Positions 8,083-16,154 of a DNA stretch of 22,525 nt are shown one piece after another (position 1 is the first letter of the stretch; each line of letters begins with the position of its first letter). The position numbers and the translations under genes are program-made. This stretch comes from JAHEJA01 sp965656445 (lineage in GTDB: Bacteria; Pseudomonadota; Alphaproteobacteria; Rhodobacterales; Rhodobacteraceae). The stretch is taken from NCBI GenBank assembly GCA_965656445.1, contig CBFHKO010000019.1:1-22525 (forward strand). The letters run 5' to 3'. Below the pieces are notes generated by a model. It made no database searches, was not told where the DNA came from, and was given only the letters and a program-made list of their open reading frames with translations.

Positions 8083-8111
8083 TTGTACGAATTGATTTGA
8101 TATTTTATTAA
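8083..8111 (+). promoter_or_regulatory. Likely promoter of the desaturase gene
   Basis: TTGTAC (8083-8088) and TATTAA (8106-8111) are separated by exactly 17 bases, a good fit to a housekeeping sigma-70 promoter. Transcription would begin near 8118, leaving about 10 bases before the ATG at 8128, which fits the lack of a ribosome site. Predicted from sequence only. Confidence 0.45.
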
Positions 8112-8127
8112 TTTTTTGACGCTTACC

Positions 8128-9117
8128 ATGAATATTCGTGATGCGATGAGGCCCTATAGCGTGCCTAATGACACCAAAGCTTGGATGAACTTGCTCGGAA
8201 CATTTGGCGCTTATGTCATTTGCATGGCACTTGCGCTTTGGTCTTTACCTGCCGTTGTTCCGACGATTTTCTTTACGTTTTGGGCGGCGGCCTTTGGGGT
8301 TAGGCTCTATATGATCCAACATGACTGTATGCATCGGTCATTTTTCTCGCACCGTCATTTAAACGATATTGTGGGAACACTCGTGTCGCCTGTGACAATG
8401 ACGTCCTATCAGGCGACGCGCTATAATCATAACTTGCACCACGCCCATGTCAGCGATCTGGATCGTCGAGATGCATTTGAAATCTATGTGATGACGCTGG
8501 AGGAATATCGCGCGGCCCCTTGGGGACAACGAATGTGGTATCGCTTTTATCGAAGCCCGATTGTCATGTCGTTGTTTGGGCCATTTGTGCTTTATCTGGT
8601 TCTGCGTCGCTTTCCCAAACATGCTGTGAAAACAGGGGTCTGGGATGTGGTCCTCCATGATGCGGCTATTCTCTTGTACGGGGTGATTTTATATCTCTTC
8701 TTCGGATGGGGCGGGGTTGCCGTTATGGTCGGCTCCGTCTATTTCGCCACGCTTTTTGGCGCTTTGATCCCCTATGTCGTTCATAATTTTGAGGATATCC
8801 ATTGGGGACGACGCCCAGAGATGGATTTCAAAACGGCCGCACTTAAGGGATCAGCTGTCTTGGACTTTGGATGGTTCTTTGATTTTATGACGCTTAATAT
8901 TGGCTATCATGATTTGCATCACTTGAATGCCAATATCCCAGGCTATCACCTCAAAGACTGTCACAAGGCCTGTGAGCCCTTTTTGGACTCGCGCAAAATC
9001 ACGCTGTTAGAGGGGATCGCCTGTCTTCAATGGAAGCTTTATGATGAGGAAAACCGCAAAATGATCCGGTTTCCCCCGTTAGTCGACGATTTAAACCAAG
9101 TCGCCAGAGGCGATTAA
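8128..9117 (+). CDS. Membrane fatty acid desaturase (acyl-lipid type)
   Basis: This 329-residue membrane di-iron protein should introduce a double bond into acyl chains of membrane lipids. All three histidine clusters are present: HDCMH at 65-69, HNLHH at 101-105 and HDLHH at 261-265. Hydrophobic segments lie at about 20-60, 145-160 and 175-218. The overall pattern resembles delta-12/omega-6-type acyl-lipid desaturases, but the regiospecificity cannot be read from sequence. I use the ATG at 8128; neither it nor the in-frame ATG at 8146 has a Shine-Dalgarno sequence, and the predicted promoter leaves almost no leader. The 3' end overlaps the convergent serS gene by 27 bases. An electron-donor partner such as a ferredoxin is not visible. 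Confidence 0.88.
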   Translation: MNIRDAMRPYSVPNDTKAWMNLLGTFGAYVICMALALWSLPAVVPTIFFTFWAAAFGVRLYMIQHDCMHRSFFSHRHLNDIVGTLVSPVTMTSYQATRYNHNLHHAHVSDLDRRDAFEIYVMTLEEYRAAPWGQRMWYRFYRSPIVMSLFGPFVLYLVLRRFPKHAVKTGVWDVVLHDAAILLYGVILYLFFGWGGVAVMVGSVYFATLFGALIPYVVHNFEDIHWGRRPEMDFKTAALKGSAVLDFGWFFDFMTLNIGYHDLHHLNANIPGYHLKDCHKACEPFLDSRKITLLEGIACLQWKLYDEENRKMIRFPPLVDDLNQVARGD

Positions 9118-10380
9118 CCGCGTTTTGCCGCCCAAATAGGGGTGCAATACAGCAGGCAGATCTACAGACCCATCTGCCTGTTGACCATTTTCCAACACCG
9201 CGATCAAGCACCGCCCAACCGCAAGGCCAGAGCCGTTCAATGTGTGCACAAACTCAGGCTTGCCACCACCTGCTGGTTTAAAGCGCGCATTCATGCGACG
9301 CCCCTGAAACGCACCACACACAGAAACAGAAGAAATTTCACGATAGGTGCCCTGACCCGGGAGCCAGACTTCCAAATCATGGGTTTTCATCGCCCCAAAG
9401 CCTGTATCACCTGTGCACAAAACGACCACCCGATAAGGCAGCTCTAGCTTTTCCAAAATTGCCTTGGCGCAATCTGTCATACGCTCATGCTCTGCCATGG
9501 ACTGATCGGGATGCGTGATGCTAACCATTTCGACCTTTTCGAATTGGTGCTGACGCAACATGCCTGCTGTATCCTTGCCCGCGGATCCCGCTTCTGAGCG
9601 GAAACACAAGGTATGCGATGTCATGCGGATCGGCAATTGCGCCTCATCCAAGGTCTCGCCATTCACTGTATTGGTCAATGTCACCTCAGAGGTCGGGATC
9701 AACCACCAGCCATTCGTGGTCTGATAGCTATCTTCGGCGAATTTTGGCAACTGATTGGTGCCGTACATGGCCTCATCACGCACCAAAACAGGGGTCATCG
9801 TTTCGGTGAGCCCATGTTCATCCACATGCGTATCAATCATGAATTGAGCCAAGGCGCGATGAATGCGCGCTACCGCACCGCGCAGCAAAACAAAGCGCGA
9901 CCCGGACAGCTTGGCCGCGGTTTCAAAATCCATCCCCGGCATGACGCCTGCGATATCAAAATGCTCTTGGGCATCGTTGATCGTTTTGGGCGTGCCCCAG
10001 CGATGAATTTCGACGTTATCCTCCTCATCCGCCCCATCAGGAATATCAGCATGGGGCAGGTTAGGGATGCGCATCAAAGCATCGGTCAGCTCGCTATCAA
10101 GCTCTTTTGCGCGGGCATTCATCTCGGCCACTTCGGCCTTTTTCTCGGACACAAGCGCGCGAAGACGTTCAAATTCTGCCTCATCCCCACGCCCTTTGGC
10201 GGCGCCAACTTCTTTGCTGGCTTTGTTTTGCTCGGCTTGCGCCGTCTCCGCCGCTAAAATCGCAGCCCGCCGCTTTTCATCAATCGCCAGAACCTCAGAG
10301 GACGCCGACACCACCCCACGCCGCGCAAGTGCGGCATCAAAAGCATCTGGGTTGTCGCGAATGGCACGAATATCATGCAT
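9091..10380 (-). CDS. serS: Seryl-tRNA synthetase
   Basis: This 429-residue class II synthetase charges tRNA-Ser with serine. It starts MHDIRAIRDNPDAF and has an N-terminal coiled-coil arm at about residues 25-110 that contacts the long variable arm of tRNA-Ser. Motif 2 is in FRSEAGSAGKDTAGMLRQHQ and motif 3 is in NGSGLAVGRCLIAVLEN. The C-terminus (VLHPYLGGKTRLI plus a few residues) is as expected for alphaproteobacteria. The ATG at 10380 has AAAGGA ten bases upstream. It is convergent with the desaturase gene and its last nine codons overlap that gene. The 149-base region upstream (10381-10529) must hold its promoter, but I see no convincing -35/-10 pair. Confidence 0.97.
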   Translation of the reverse strand: MHDIRAIRDNPDAFDAALARRGVVSASSEVLAIDEKRRAAILAAETAQAEQNKASKEVGAAKGRGDEAEFERLRALVSEKKAEVAEMNARAKELDSELTDALMRIPNLPHADIPDGADEEDNVEIHRWGTPKTINDAQEHFDIAGVMPGMDFETAAKLSGSRFVLLRGAVARIHRALAQFMIDTHVDEHGLTETMTPVLVRDEAMYGTNQLPKFAEDSYQTTNGWWLIPTSEVTLTNTVNGETLDEAQLPIRMTSHTLCFRSEAGSAGKDTAGMLRQHQFEKVEMVSITHPDQSMAEHERMTDCAKAILEKLELPYRVVVLCTGDTGFGAMKTHDLEVWLPGQGTYREISSVSVCGAFQGRRMNARFKPAGGGKPEFVHTLNGSGLAVGRCLIAVLENGQQADGSVDLPAVLHPYLGGKTRLIASGDLV

Positions 10381-10529
10381 GTCTTTGGTCCTTTGTGTTG
10401 AAACAATATTGAATCGATGTGGCGACTTTTACGGCAATCAGAGTGGTTTGCACAGAGGGGGTGGGATATATAATGAGCCGAACCCCGAAAATCATTGACG
10501 GGTGGGATGTAGCTTAATCGGTGTACACC

Positions 10530-11852
10530 CTAGTCTCGAAATGGAAACCCAACCAATCCAAGTTTATCCCAAAGTCTATTGATATATTGAGAAGTTGCGA
10601 GATCATCTGCATTATATGCTCTCCAGTGTAATAGCCCTTTGTTTTCAATCTCCTTTTTCTCCTCGTTAGTCGCCTGACCTGTGTCAACCTTCCACATTAT
10701 ACTCTCTAGCCTTTCAATGTCTTCTAGCGGATTTATTGATTCAATGGTTTCTTTAGAACCAAAAGTTTCATTCACTTTTGATTTTTGAGCAATCGGTCGG
10801 CCTTTTGCTAATGTTGCACCATACAATAATAGGCCTCTTATCGAACTTGCCAGAACGAATTCACCTCGAACTTTTAAATTAACAGCGTTGCAATAACCAA
10901 AATTTGCTCCTGTTAAATCAACTCCATGCCAATCCAAGTAGCTTAAGTGGGAATAGCTGAGGCGCGCTCCAACGAGTTTAGCGTCTCTAAAATTTGTGGC
11001 TTCAAAAATGCAGTTTTTGAACAGGGCTCCAGTAAAATTTCCTTTTTTAAAGTCAAAGCCAGCGAAATTACAATTTGACAAGTTCAGTCTGAATTTTTTT
11101 GAATGCTCAAAGTCTATATGTGAATCAGGCCTTCTGCGAAGAACATCAATAGCAAGCTGTAGGTCGTTACGAGGGATCGCCCTATAGAATTCGTCTTCTC
11201 GCACTTGGTAATATTTGCCAGCGTCATTAAGTTTGTGTTTGGCATTCTCCCGCAAATAGCTACACAAAATTTCCATGATCTGGACATGCACATCGACGTT
11301 ATTTTGTGCCAATCGTTCCAAAGCTAAAATTGCACCGACGCGCACCTCTATGTTGGGTTCTGTCGTTTCTCTGCCCTTTGATCGTTTAACAATCTTATCC
11401 GCCCCAAGGCTCGCCACCGCCGCATTGATCCGATCCGTAATCAAGCCTTCTTCTTCGGCTTCTGTTTGGCGTCGGTTATAGTGTTGGCGCAACACTGTGA
11501 TTGGAAAGGCGATGAGAGCCGACAAAGGAACGACCATCGCGGGCAAAGCATAGGCCGAAACACTCAGCGACTCGAGCTTGGTATCTGGGCTGCTGATCAT
11601 CAAAATGATGTTATAAAGCGCGTATGAAATGCTGAACAGCATTGCCATAAACAGAATGATCCATAGATACCAAATGAGGCGAATGACGTATTTGGGAACG
11701 TGGTTGAGCCCGAAGCTGGTTTGGATAAACCCCGTGATGTCAAATAGGGTTCCCTTTTGCGAGACAAGCCATTGTATCGCATAGAACACCCCAACCAAAC
11801 CAAGTCCAATCCACAAAAACGGATGGGTCACGACACATAAAAAAATTTCCAC
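10530..11852 (-). CDS. Membrane-anchored pentapeptide-repeat protein
   Basis: This 440-residue protein has three hydrophobic segments (about 10-30, 57-86 and 101-120). A soluble conserved block follows, with DRINAAVASLGADK and IEVRVGAILALERLAQ, typical of bacterial pentapeptide proteins with an N-terminal membrane part. About 15 pentapeptide units form a right-handed beta helix between residues 254 and 330, for example LSNCN FAGFD FKKGN FTGAL FKNCI. A polar C-terminal tail of about 100 residues is unassigned. The start is GTG with AGGTGG just upstream. The DNA encoding residues from about 150 onward is far richer in A+T than the rest of the gene and the neighbours. It sits alone between serS and yajC. 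Function unknown. Confidence 0.8.
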   Translation of the reverse strand: MEIFLCVVTHPFLWIGLGLVGVFYAIQWLVSQKGTLFDITGFIQTSFGLNHVPKYVIRLIWYLWIILFMAMLFSISYALYNIILMISSPDTKLESLSVSAYALPAMVVPLSALIAFPITVLRQHYNRRQTEAEEEGLITDRINAAVASLGADKIVKRSKGRETTEPNIEVRVGAILALERLAQNNVDVHVQIMEILCSYLRENAKHKLNDAGKYYQVREDEFYRAIPRNDLQLAIDVLRRRPDSHIDFEHSKKFRLNLSNCNFAGFDFKKGNFTGALFKNCIFEATNFRDAKLVGARLSYSHLSYLDWHGVDLTGANFGYCNAVNLKVRGEFVLASSIRGLLLYGATLAKGRPIAQKSKVNETFGSKETIESINPLEDIERLESIMWKVDTGQATNEEKKEIENKGLLHWRAYNADDLATSQYINRLWDKLGLVGFPFRD

Positions 11853-12054
11853 AAAGCCACCTATACTTCATCTTTGAAATAAATACTCAAAATAACGAGC
11901 GATCCCTCCCAGAATGAACGCTTAAATTTGGGCACCCGTCAAGGGGGAGGCCACTATTGCGACGTTGCGGTCAACTATTCCCCCAATCGCCCTTGCAAAC
12001 CCTCTGATCAACGCATAGGTTCCCCTCGAAATTCAACAAAAGGTGACACGCACA

Positions 12055-12339
12055 ATGGACGCTTTCGGCCAGTTTATACCACTCATTCTGATCTTCGGGA
12101 TCATGTATTTTCTCTTGATCCGCCCACAGCAGAAAAAAATGAAAGAGCACCAAAATATGGTGAGCTCGCTGCGTCGTGGCGATCAAGTTGTGACGCAAGG
12201 TGGTTTGATCGGCAAGGTCGCCAAGGTCAAGGAAAACAACGAGCTCGACATCGAAATCGCAGAAGGTGTCAAAGTCCGCGTTGTGCAATCCACAATCGCT
12301 CAGGTCTTGTCCAAAACTGAACCTGCCGATAACGCCTAA
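12055..12339 (+). CDS. yajC: Sec translocon accessory protein YajC
   Basis: This 94-residue single-span inner-membrane protein binds the SecDF complex and the Sec translocon. Its membrane helix at about residues 5-24 contains FIPLILIFGIMYFLLIRPQQ, with the family hallmark IRPQQKKMKEHQ. A small soluble domain follows (RRGDQVVTQGGLIGKVAKV). I chose the ATG at 12055 because AGGTGA (12041-12046) is well placed as its ribosome site; a GTG at 12043 would lie inside that site. It begins a plus-strand block with 20 bases to secD. The 202-base region upstream (11853-12054) must hold the operon promoter; I see no clear -35/-10 pair there. Confidence 0.96.
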   Translation: MDAFGQFIPLILIFGIMYFLLIRPQQKKMKEHQNMVSSLRRGDQVVTQGGLIGKVAKVKENNELDIEIAEGVKVRVVQSTIAQVLSKTEPADNA

Positions 12340-12359
12340 TAGACCAAAGGGGCCCCAAT

Positions 12360-14021
12360 ATGCTTTATATCGATCTATGGAAGCGGATCGTCATCTTGGG
12401 GCTTTGTGCCCTTGGTCTTTTGCTTGCTCTGCCCAATGGGTTTTATAACCGTGTTGAGCAATATAATGACGCCACTGCCGCCCTTGAAATGGGCGCGAGC
12501 GGCGAGGCGTTAGAACAGCAAGCCACGCTTTGGCCCTCTGTTTTGCCATCTGGTTTGGTGAACCTTGGGCTTGATCTTCGTGGTGGGGCGCATCTCTTGG
12601 CCGAAGTTCGTGTTGAGGATGTCTATGCCGCCCGCATGAAATCGCTTTGGCCCGAAGTGCGCAATGCCTTGCGGCCTGAACGCGCCACAATCGGCACCAT
12701 TCGTTTACAGCCTTCTGCCCCCAATGAAGTGCGCGTCCGTATTTCTCAGCCCGATGGCATGCCGCGCGCGCTCGAAGTTGTACGTGCGCTGTCGCAGCCT
12801 GTTGTGTCCTTAACAGGAGCAGGTGCGCGCGACATTGAGGTGACCTCTGAAGGTGATGTGATCATCGTGACCCTCTCTGAAGCTGAGAAATTGGCCACGG
12901 ATGAGCGCACATTACAGCAGAGTTTAGAAATTATTCGCCGTCGTATTGACGAGGTTGGCACCCGCGAACCTACTATTCAGCGTCAAGGCAAGCAGCGGAT
13001 CTTGATCCAAGTGCCTGGCATTGGATCTGCGGCGGAATTGAAAGAGCTGATTGGGACGACCGCTCAGTTAACATTCCAACCCGTGATTGGCCGTGGAACC
13101 AACCCAGACGCCAACCCAGGTATTGGCAATGTTCTTGTTCCATCACTGGATCAAGAGGGGGTATTCTATACCCTCGAAGCCGCGCCTGTTGTTACGGGCG
13201 AGGAATTGGTTGATGCACAGCCTGCCTTTGACCAAAACGGGCGCCCCGCGGTGAATTTCCGCTTTAACCCAACGGGTGCGCGTAAATTTGGCAATTACAC
13301 AGCCGAAAACATCGGCAGCCCCTTTGCGATTGTTCTCGATAACGAAGTGATCAGCGCCCCAGTTATCCAAAGCCATATTCCAGGCGGGTCGGGGATCATC
13401 ACGGGTGATTTCACTGTCGAAGAAAGCACGAACCTCGCGGTCCTCTTGCGAGCGGGGGCTTTGCCTGCGGGATTGGATTTCCTAGAAGAGCGCACAATCG
13501 GTCCTGAGCTTGGCGCCGATAGTATCAAAGCAGGACAGATTGCCTGTATCGTCGCTTTTGTTGCCGTGCTTGTCTTTATGTTCCTCAGCTATGGCACTTT
13601 TGGGCTTTTTGCCAATATTGCCTTGTTGATCAACGTTGGTTTGATCTTTGGATTGCTCAGCATGATTGGTGCAACGCTGACCTTGCCGGGTATTGCTGGG
13701 ATCGTTTTGACCATCGGTATGGCAGTTGATGCGAATGTTCTCGTTTTTGAGCGGATCCGCGAAGAAATCAAAGCCAAACGCGGGCCCGCGCGGTCGATTG
13801 AGTTGGGTTATGAAAAAGCGTTGAGCGCGATTATTGATGCAAATATCACCACATTTATCACCGCTGTGATCCTCTTTGTCATGGGGTCGGGTCCGGTGCG
13901 TGGATTTGCTATTACGCTTGGACTGGGTATCATGACATCGGTCTTTACTGCTATTTTCGTAACACGTTTGTTGGTTGTCATGTGGTTTGAACGCCGCCGA
14001 CCCAAAACATTGGAGGTGTAA
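12360..14021 (+). CDS. secD: Protein translocase subunit SecD
   Basis: This 553-residue inner-membrane protein works with SecF and YajC to pull exported proteins into the periplasm using the proton gradient. TM1 is at about residues 9-27, followed by the D1 motif LGLDLRGGAHLLAEV at about 69-83. The large periplasmic P1 region runs to about residue 385. Five membrane segments follow with motifs GMAVDANVLVFERIREE and the Ala/Ile-rich IDANITTFITA. AAGGGG lies upstream of the ATG. The stop is one base before the secF start, and the secF ribosome site GGAGGTG is inside the end of secD. Confidence 0.98.
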   Translation: MLYIDLWKRIVILGLCALGLLLALPNGFYNRVEQYNDATAALEMGASGEALEQQATLWPSVLPSGLVNLGLDLRGGAHLLAEVRVEDVYAARMKSLWPEVRNALRPERATIGTIRLQPSAPNEVRVRISQPDGMPRALEVVRALSQPVVSLTGAGARDIEVTSEGDVIIVTLSEAEKLATDERTLQQSLEIIRRRIDEVGTREPTIQRQGKQRILIQVPGIGSAAELKELIGTTAQLTFQPVIGRGTNPDANPGIGNVLVPSLDQEGVFYTLEAAPVVTGEELVDAQPAFDQNGRPAVNFRFNPTGARKFGNYTAENIGSPFAIVLDNEVISAPVIQSHIPGGSGIITGDFTVEESTNLAVLLRAGALPAGLDFLEERTIGPELGADSIKAGQIACIVAFVAVLVFMFLSYGTFGLFANIALLINVGLIFGLLSMIGATLTLPGIAGIVLTIGMAVDANVLVFERIREEIKAKRGPARSIELGYEKALSAIIDANITTFITAVILFVMGSGPVRGFAITLGLGIMTSVFTAIFVTRLLVVMWFERRRPKTLEV

Positions 14022-14022
14022 G

Positions 14023-14985
14023 ATGCGCCTAAGACTTGTTCCTCAAGAAACCAACTGGGATTTCTTTGGCCGCTCTAAGCTTTGGTTGGGCATGTCCATT
14101 GCCGCGGTCATTTTGTCGATTGCGAGTTTTTTCATAAATGGCCTGAACTACGGCATTGATTTTCGTGGTGGGACAACAATTAGAACAGAGTCCGCAACCC
14201 CTGTGGATGTGGCGCAGTATCGGGATGCTTTGGCAAGCCTTGAGTTGGGTGATATCACGATTTCCCAAGTGTTCGACCCAACCTTTGAAGCGGATCAGCA
14301 TGTTGCCATGATCCGCATCCAAGCCCAAGATGGCGAAGAGGCCGTCACAGCCGCCGTCACGCGTGCGGCTTTGGCTGCGCTTCAAACTGTTGTGCCTGAT
14401 GTAAAATTTGTCTCCGTCGAAAGCGTGGGGCCAAAAGTGTCAGGCGAGTTGATCCAAACCGCGATTTTGGCGGTGGTCTCAGCGATTGGTGCGGTTTTGA
14501 TCTATATCTGGCTTCGGTTTGAATGGCAGTTTGCCTTGGGTGCGGTTGCCGCGCTCGTTCACGATGTTGCCTTGACGATCGGTGTGTTTTCATTGGTGGG
14601 GATCAAATTTGATCTGGCCATTATTGCGGCCTTGCTCACAATCGTGGGTTATTCATTGAATGACACTGTGGTCGTCTTTGACCGTGTGCGTGAGAACCTA
14701 CGCAAGTATAAAACCAAAGCCTTGAGTGATCTTTTGAACCTGTCGATCAACGAAACGCTCAGCCGGACGGTTATGACATCTTTTACCACATTGATTGCGC
14801 TTGTTGCGCTTTTTGTTCTGGGGGGGGATGTGATCCGAGGGTTTGTTTTTGCGATGATCTGGGGCGTTCTTGTAGGCACCTATTCATCGGTCTTTGTGGC
14901 CTCGACTATTTTGCTAAAGCTTGGTGTCAAACGGGACTGGAGCAAGCAAAATAACGAAGCTGGCACACAGGTACCGCAAGAATGA
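14023..14985 (+). CDS. secF: Protein translocase subunit SecF
   Basis: This 320-residue partner of SecD has TM1 at about 18-38, then GLNYGIDFRGGT (about 41-52), a periplasmic domain, and five C-terminal membrane helices with GYSLNDTVVVFDRVREN as the family hallmark. The ATG at 14023 has an unusually strong ribosome site, GGAGGTG, at 14012-14018. The stop overlaps the next start as ATGA (14982-14985), coupling the TSUP transporter gene to secF. Confidence 0.98.
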   Translation: MRLRLVPQETNWDFFGRSKLWLGMSIAAVILSIASFFINGLNYGIDFRGGTTIRTESATPVDVAQYRDALASLELGDITISQVFDPTFEADQHVAMIRIQAQDGEEAVTAAVTRAALAALQTVVPDVKFVSVESVGPKVSGELIQTAILAVVSAIGAVLIYIWLRFEWQFALGAVAALVHDVALTIGVFSLVGIKFDLAIIAALLTIVGYSLNDTVVVFDRVRENLRKYKTKALSDLLNLSINETLSRTVMTSFTTLIALVALFVLGGDVIRGFVFAMIWGVLVGTYSSVFVASTILLKLGVKRDWSKQNNEAGTQVPQE

Positions 14986-15737
14986 TCGTGTCCTCCCTTC
15001 AATCCGCATTTGCTGTTGAAGGGATCTATTGGATTATCGCGGCCGCATTTGTTGCAGGTATCGTGCGCGGCTTTGCAGGGTTCGGCACGGCCATGATCTT
15101 TTTGCCGATTGCCTCACAATATCTAAATCCCTTTGCGGCGATTGCGGCCTTGACGGTTATGGACCTTGTTGGACCGTTGCCAATTGTGCGCTCTGCATGG
15201 CGGGATGCCCATCAAAAGGATCTGTTTCGCCTGATAATCGGCATGATCGTCATTTTACCATTTGCTCTTTGGCTATTGGTTCAGCTTGATCCCATGATCT
15301 TTCGCTATCTTGTGTCTGGTATCGCGTTGTTCATGCTGATCGCACTCTTGTTTGGTCTACGCTACCGCGGGACCATTCGCGCGAAATGGGTCTATTTGAT
15401 AGGGGGCTGTGCAGGTCTAACAGGTGGATTGACCGGTGTTCCTGGCCCGCCAGTTATATTATTTTATATGGCAAGCCCGCATGGGCCCAGTGTGATACGC
15501 GCCAACAATCTTTTGTTCTTGATGGCTTTTGATTTGGCCATTTTGCTCTATTTCCTCATGTTAGATCGGCTCACACTGACGATGGTTATAACGGGGATCA
15601 TTCTGATCCTGCCTATCATGGTGGGAAATCTTATTGGGACGTATTTCTTTGATCCCGAAAAAGAAAAGATGTATCGCAATGTGGCCTATCTGGTGATAGC
15701 TGTCTCTGCTATCAGCGGTTTACCATTTTTGCACTAG
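14982..15737 (+). CDS. TSUP (TauE/SafE) family transporter
   Basis: This 251-residue inner-membrane protein has about eight hydrophobic segments. It shows both family signatures: the N-terminal GIVRGFAGFGTAMIFLP and the second-repeat GGLTGVPGPPVILFY. The TSUP family exports sulfite, sulfonates or related organosulfur anions, but the substrate cannot be read here. The start overlaps the secF stop by four bases, and 9 bases separate it from the next gene. In related genomes the Mth938-type gene often follows secF directly (from memory), so this transporter looks like an insertion in a conserved order. A role in export of sulfur compounds near the cytochrome thiol-handling genes is possible but unproven. 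Confidence 0.88.
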   Translation: MIVSSLQSAFAVEGIYWIIAAAFVAGIVRGFAGFGTAMIFLPIASQYLNPFAAIAALTVMDLVGPLPIVRSAWRDAHQKDLFRLIIGMIVILPFALWLLVQLDPMIFRYLVSGIALFMLIALLFGLRYRGTIRAKWVYLIGGCAGLTGGLTGVPGPPVILFYMASPHGPSVIRANNLLFLMAFDLAILLYFLMLDRLTLTMVITGIILILPIMVGNLIGTYFFDPEKEKMYRNVAYLVIAVSAISGLPFLH

Positions 15738-15746
15738 GACGAGAAT

Positions 15747-16109
15747 ATGCGTTTAAATGAAATCACCTTTACAGATGCCAAGCCGATTGATGGCTATGGG
15801 CCGGGATTCTTTCGCGTTGGCGGCGAGCGATTTGAGGGGGCCATTCTCTGTACGGGAGCAGGGGTCACGCCTTGGAAAGGCTACGAAGACGACGCAGCGC
15901 TTTTGGAATTGGCGCAAGACATCGATGTGATTTTTGTGGGAACCGGTTCTGAAATCGCTCATATCCCTGCGCCGTTGCGCGCAACGCTGGAACAGGCGGG
16001 ATTAGGCGTCGAAGTTATGAACAGCCCCTCTGCCTGTCGCACCTATAACATCTTGCTGTCAGAGGGTCGCCGCGTTGCCGCAGCTCTGTTGCCTGTCGAC
16101 GCAGTTTGA
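15747..16109 (+). CDS. Mth938/NDUFAF3-like domain protein
   Basis: This 120-residue soluble protein has the full Mth938-like fold signature: an N-terminal FTDAKPIDGYGPGFFRVGG, a central DVIFVGTGSE loop, and the C-terminal VEVMNSPSACRTYNILLSEG followed by RRVAAALLPV. The family includes mitochondrial NDUFAF3, a complex I assembly factor, and bacterial members near secDF. The bacterial function is not established; help with respiratory membrane-protein assembly is an inference from that relation and from the sec and ccm neighbours. AGGACGAGA precedes the ATG. There are 45 bases to ccmA. Confidence 0.87.
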   Translation: MRLNEITFTDAKPIDGYGPGFFRVGGERFEGAILCTGAGVTPWKGYEDDAALLELAQDIDVIFVGTGSEIAHIPAPLRATLEQAGLGVEVMNSPSACRTYNILLSEGRRVAAALLPVDAV

Positions 16110-16154
16110 CAAATTCGCCTTTTTATATGTGAGGAAATAGGCTAGGCAAGAGCT

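Noticed and set aside
10503..10529. tRNA-like string GGGATGTAGCTTAATCGGTG just after the pentapeptide gene, as a possible tRNA fragment or attachment site
   Set aside because: There is no D-stem, anticodon arm or T-loop, and no second copy on the other side of the pentapeptide gene. The following GGTGTACACC is a short palindrome with no T-run.
16106..16130. TTGACA at 16106-16111 as a ccmA promoter
   Set aside because: No reasonable -10 element is found 16-18 bases downstream; TATATG is only 12 bases away. Read-through from upstream genes is enough to explain expression.
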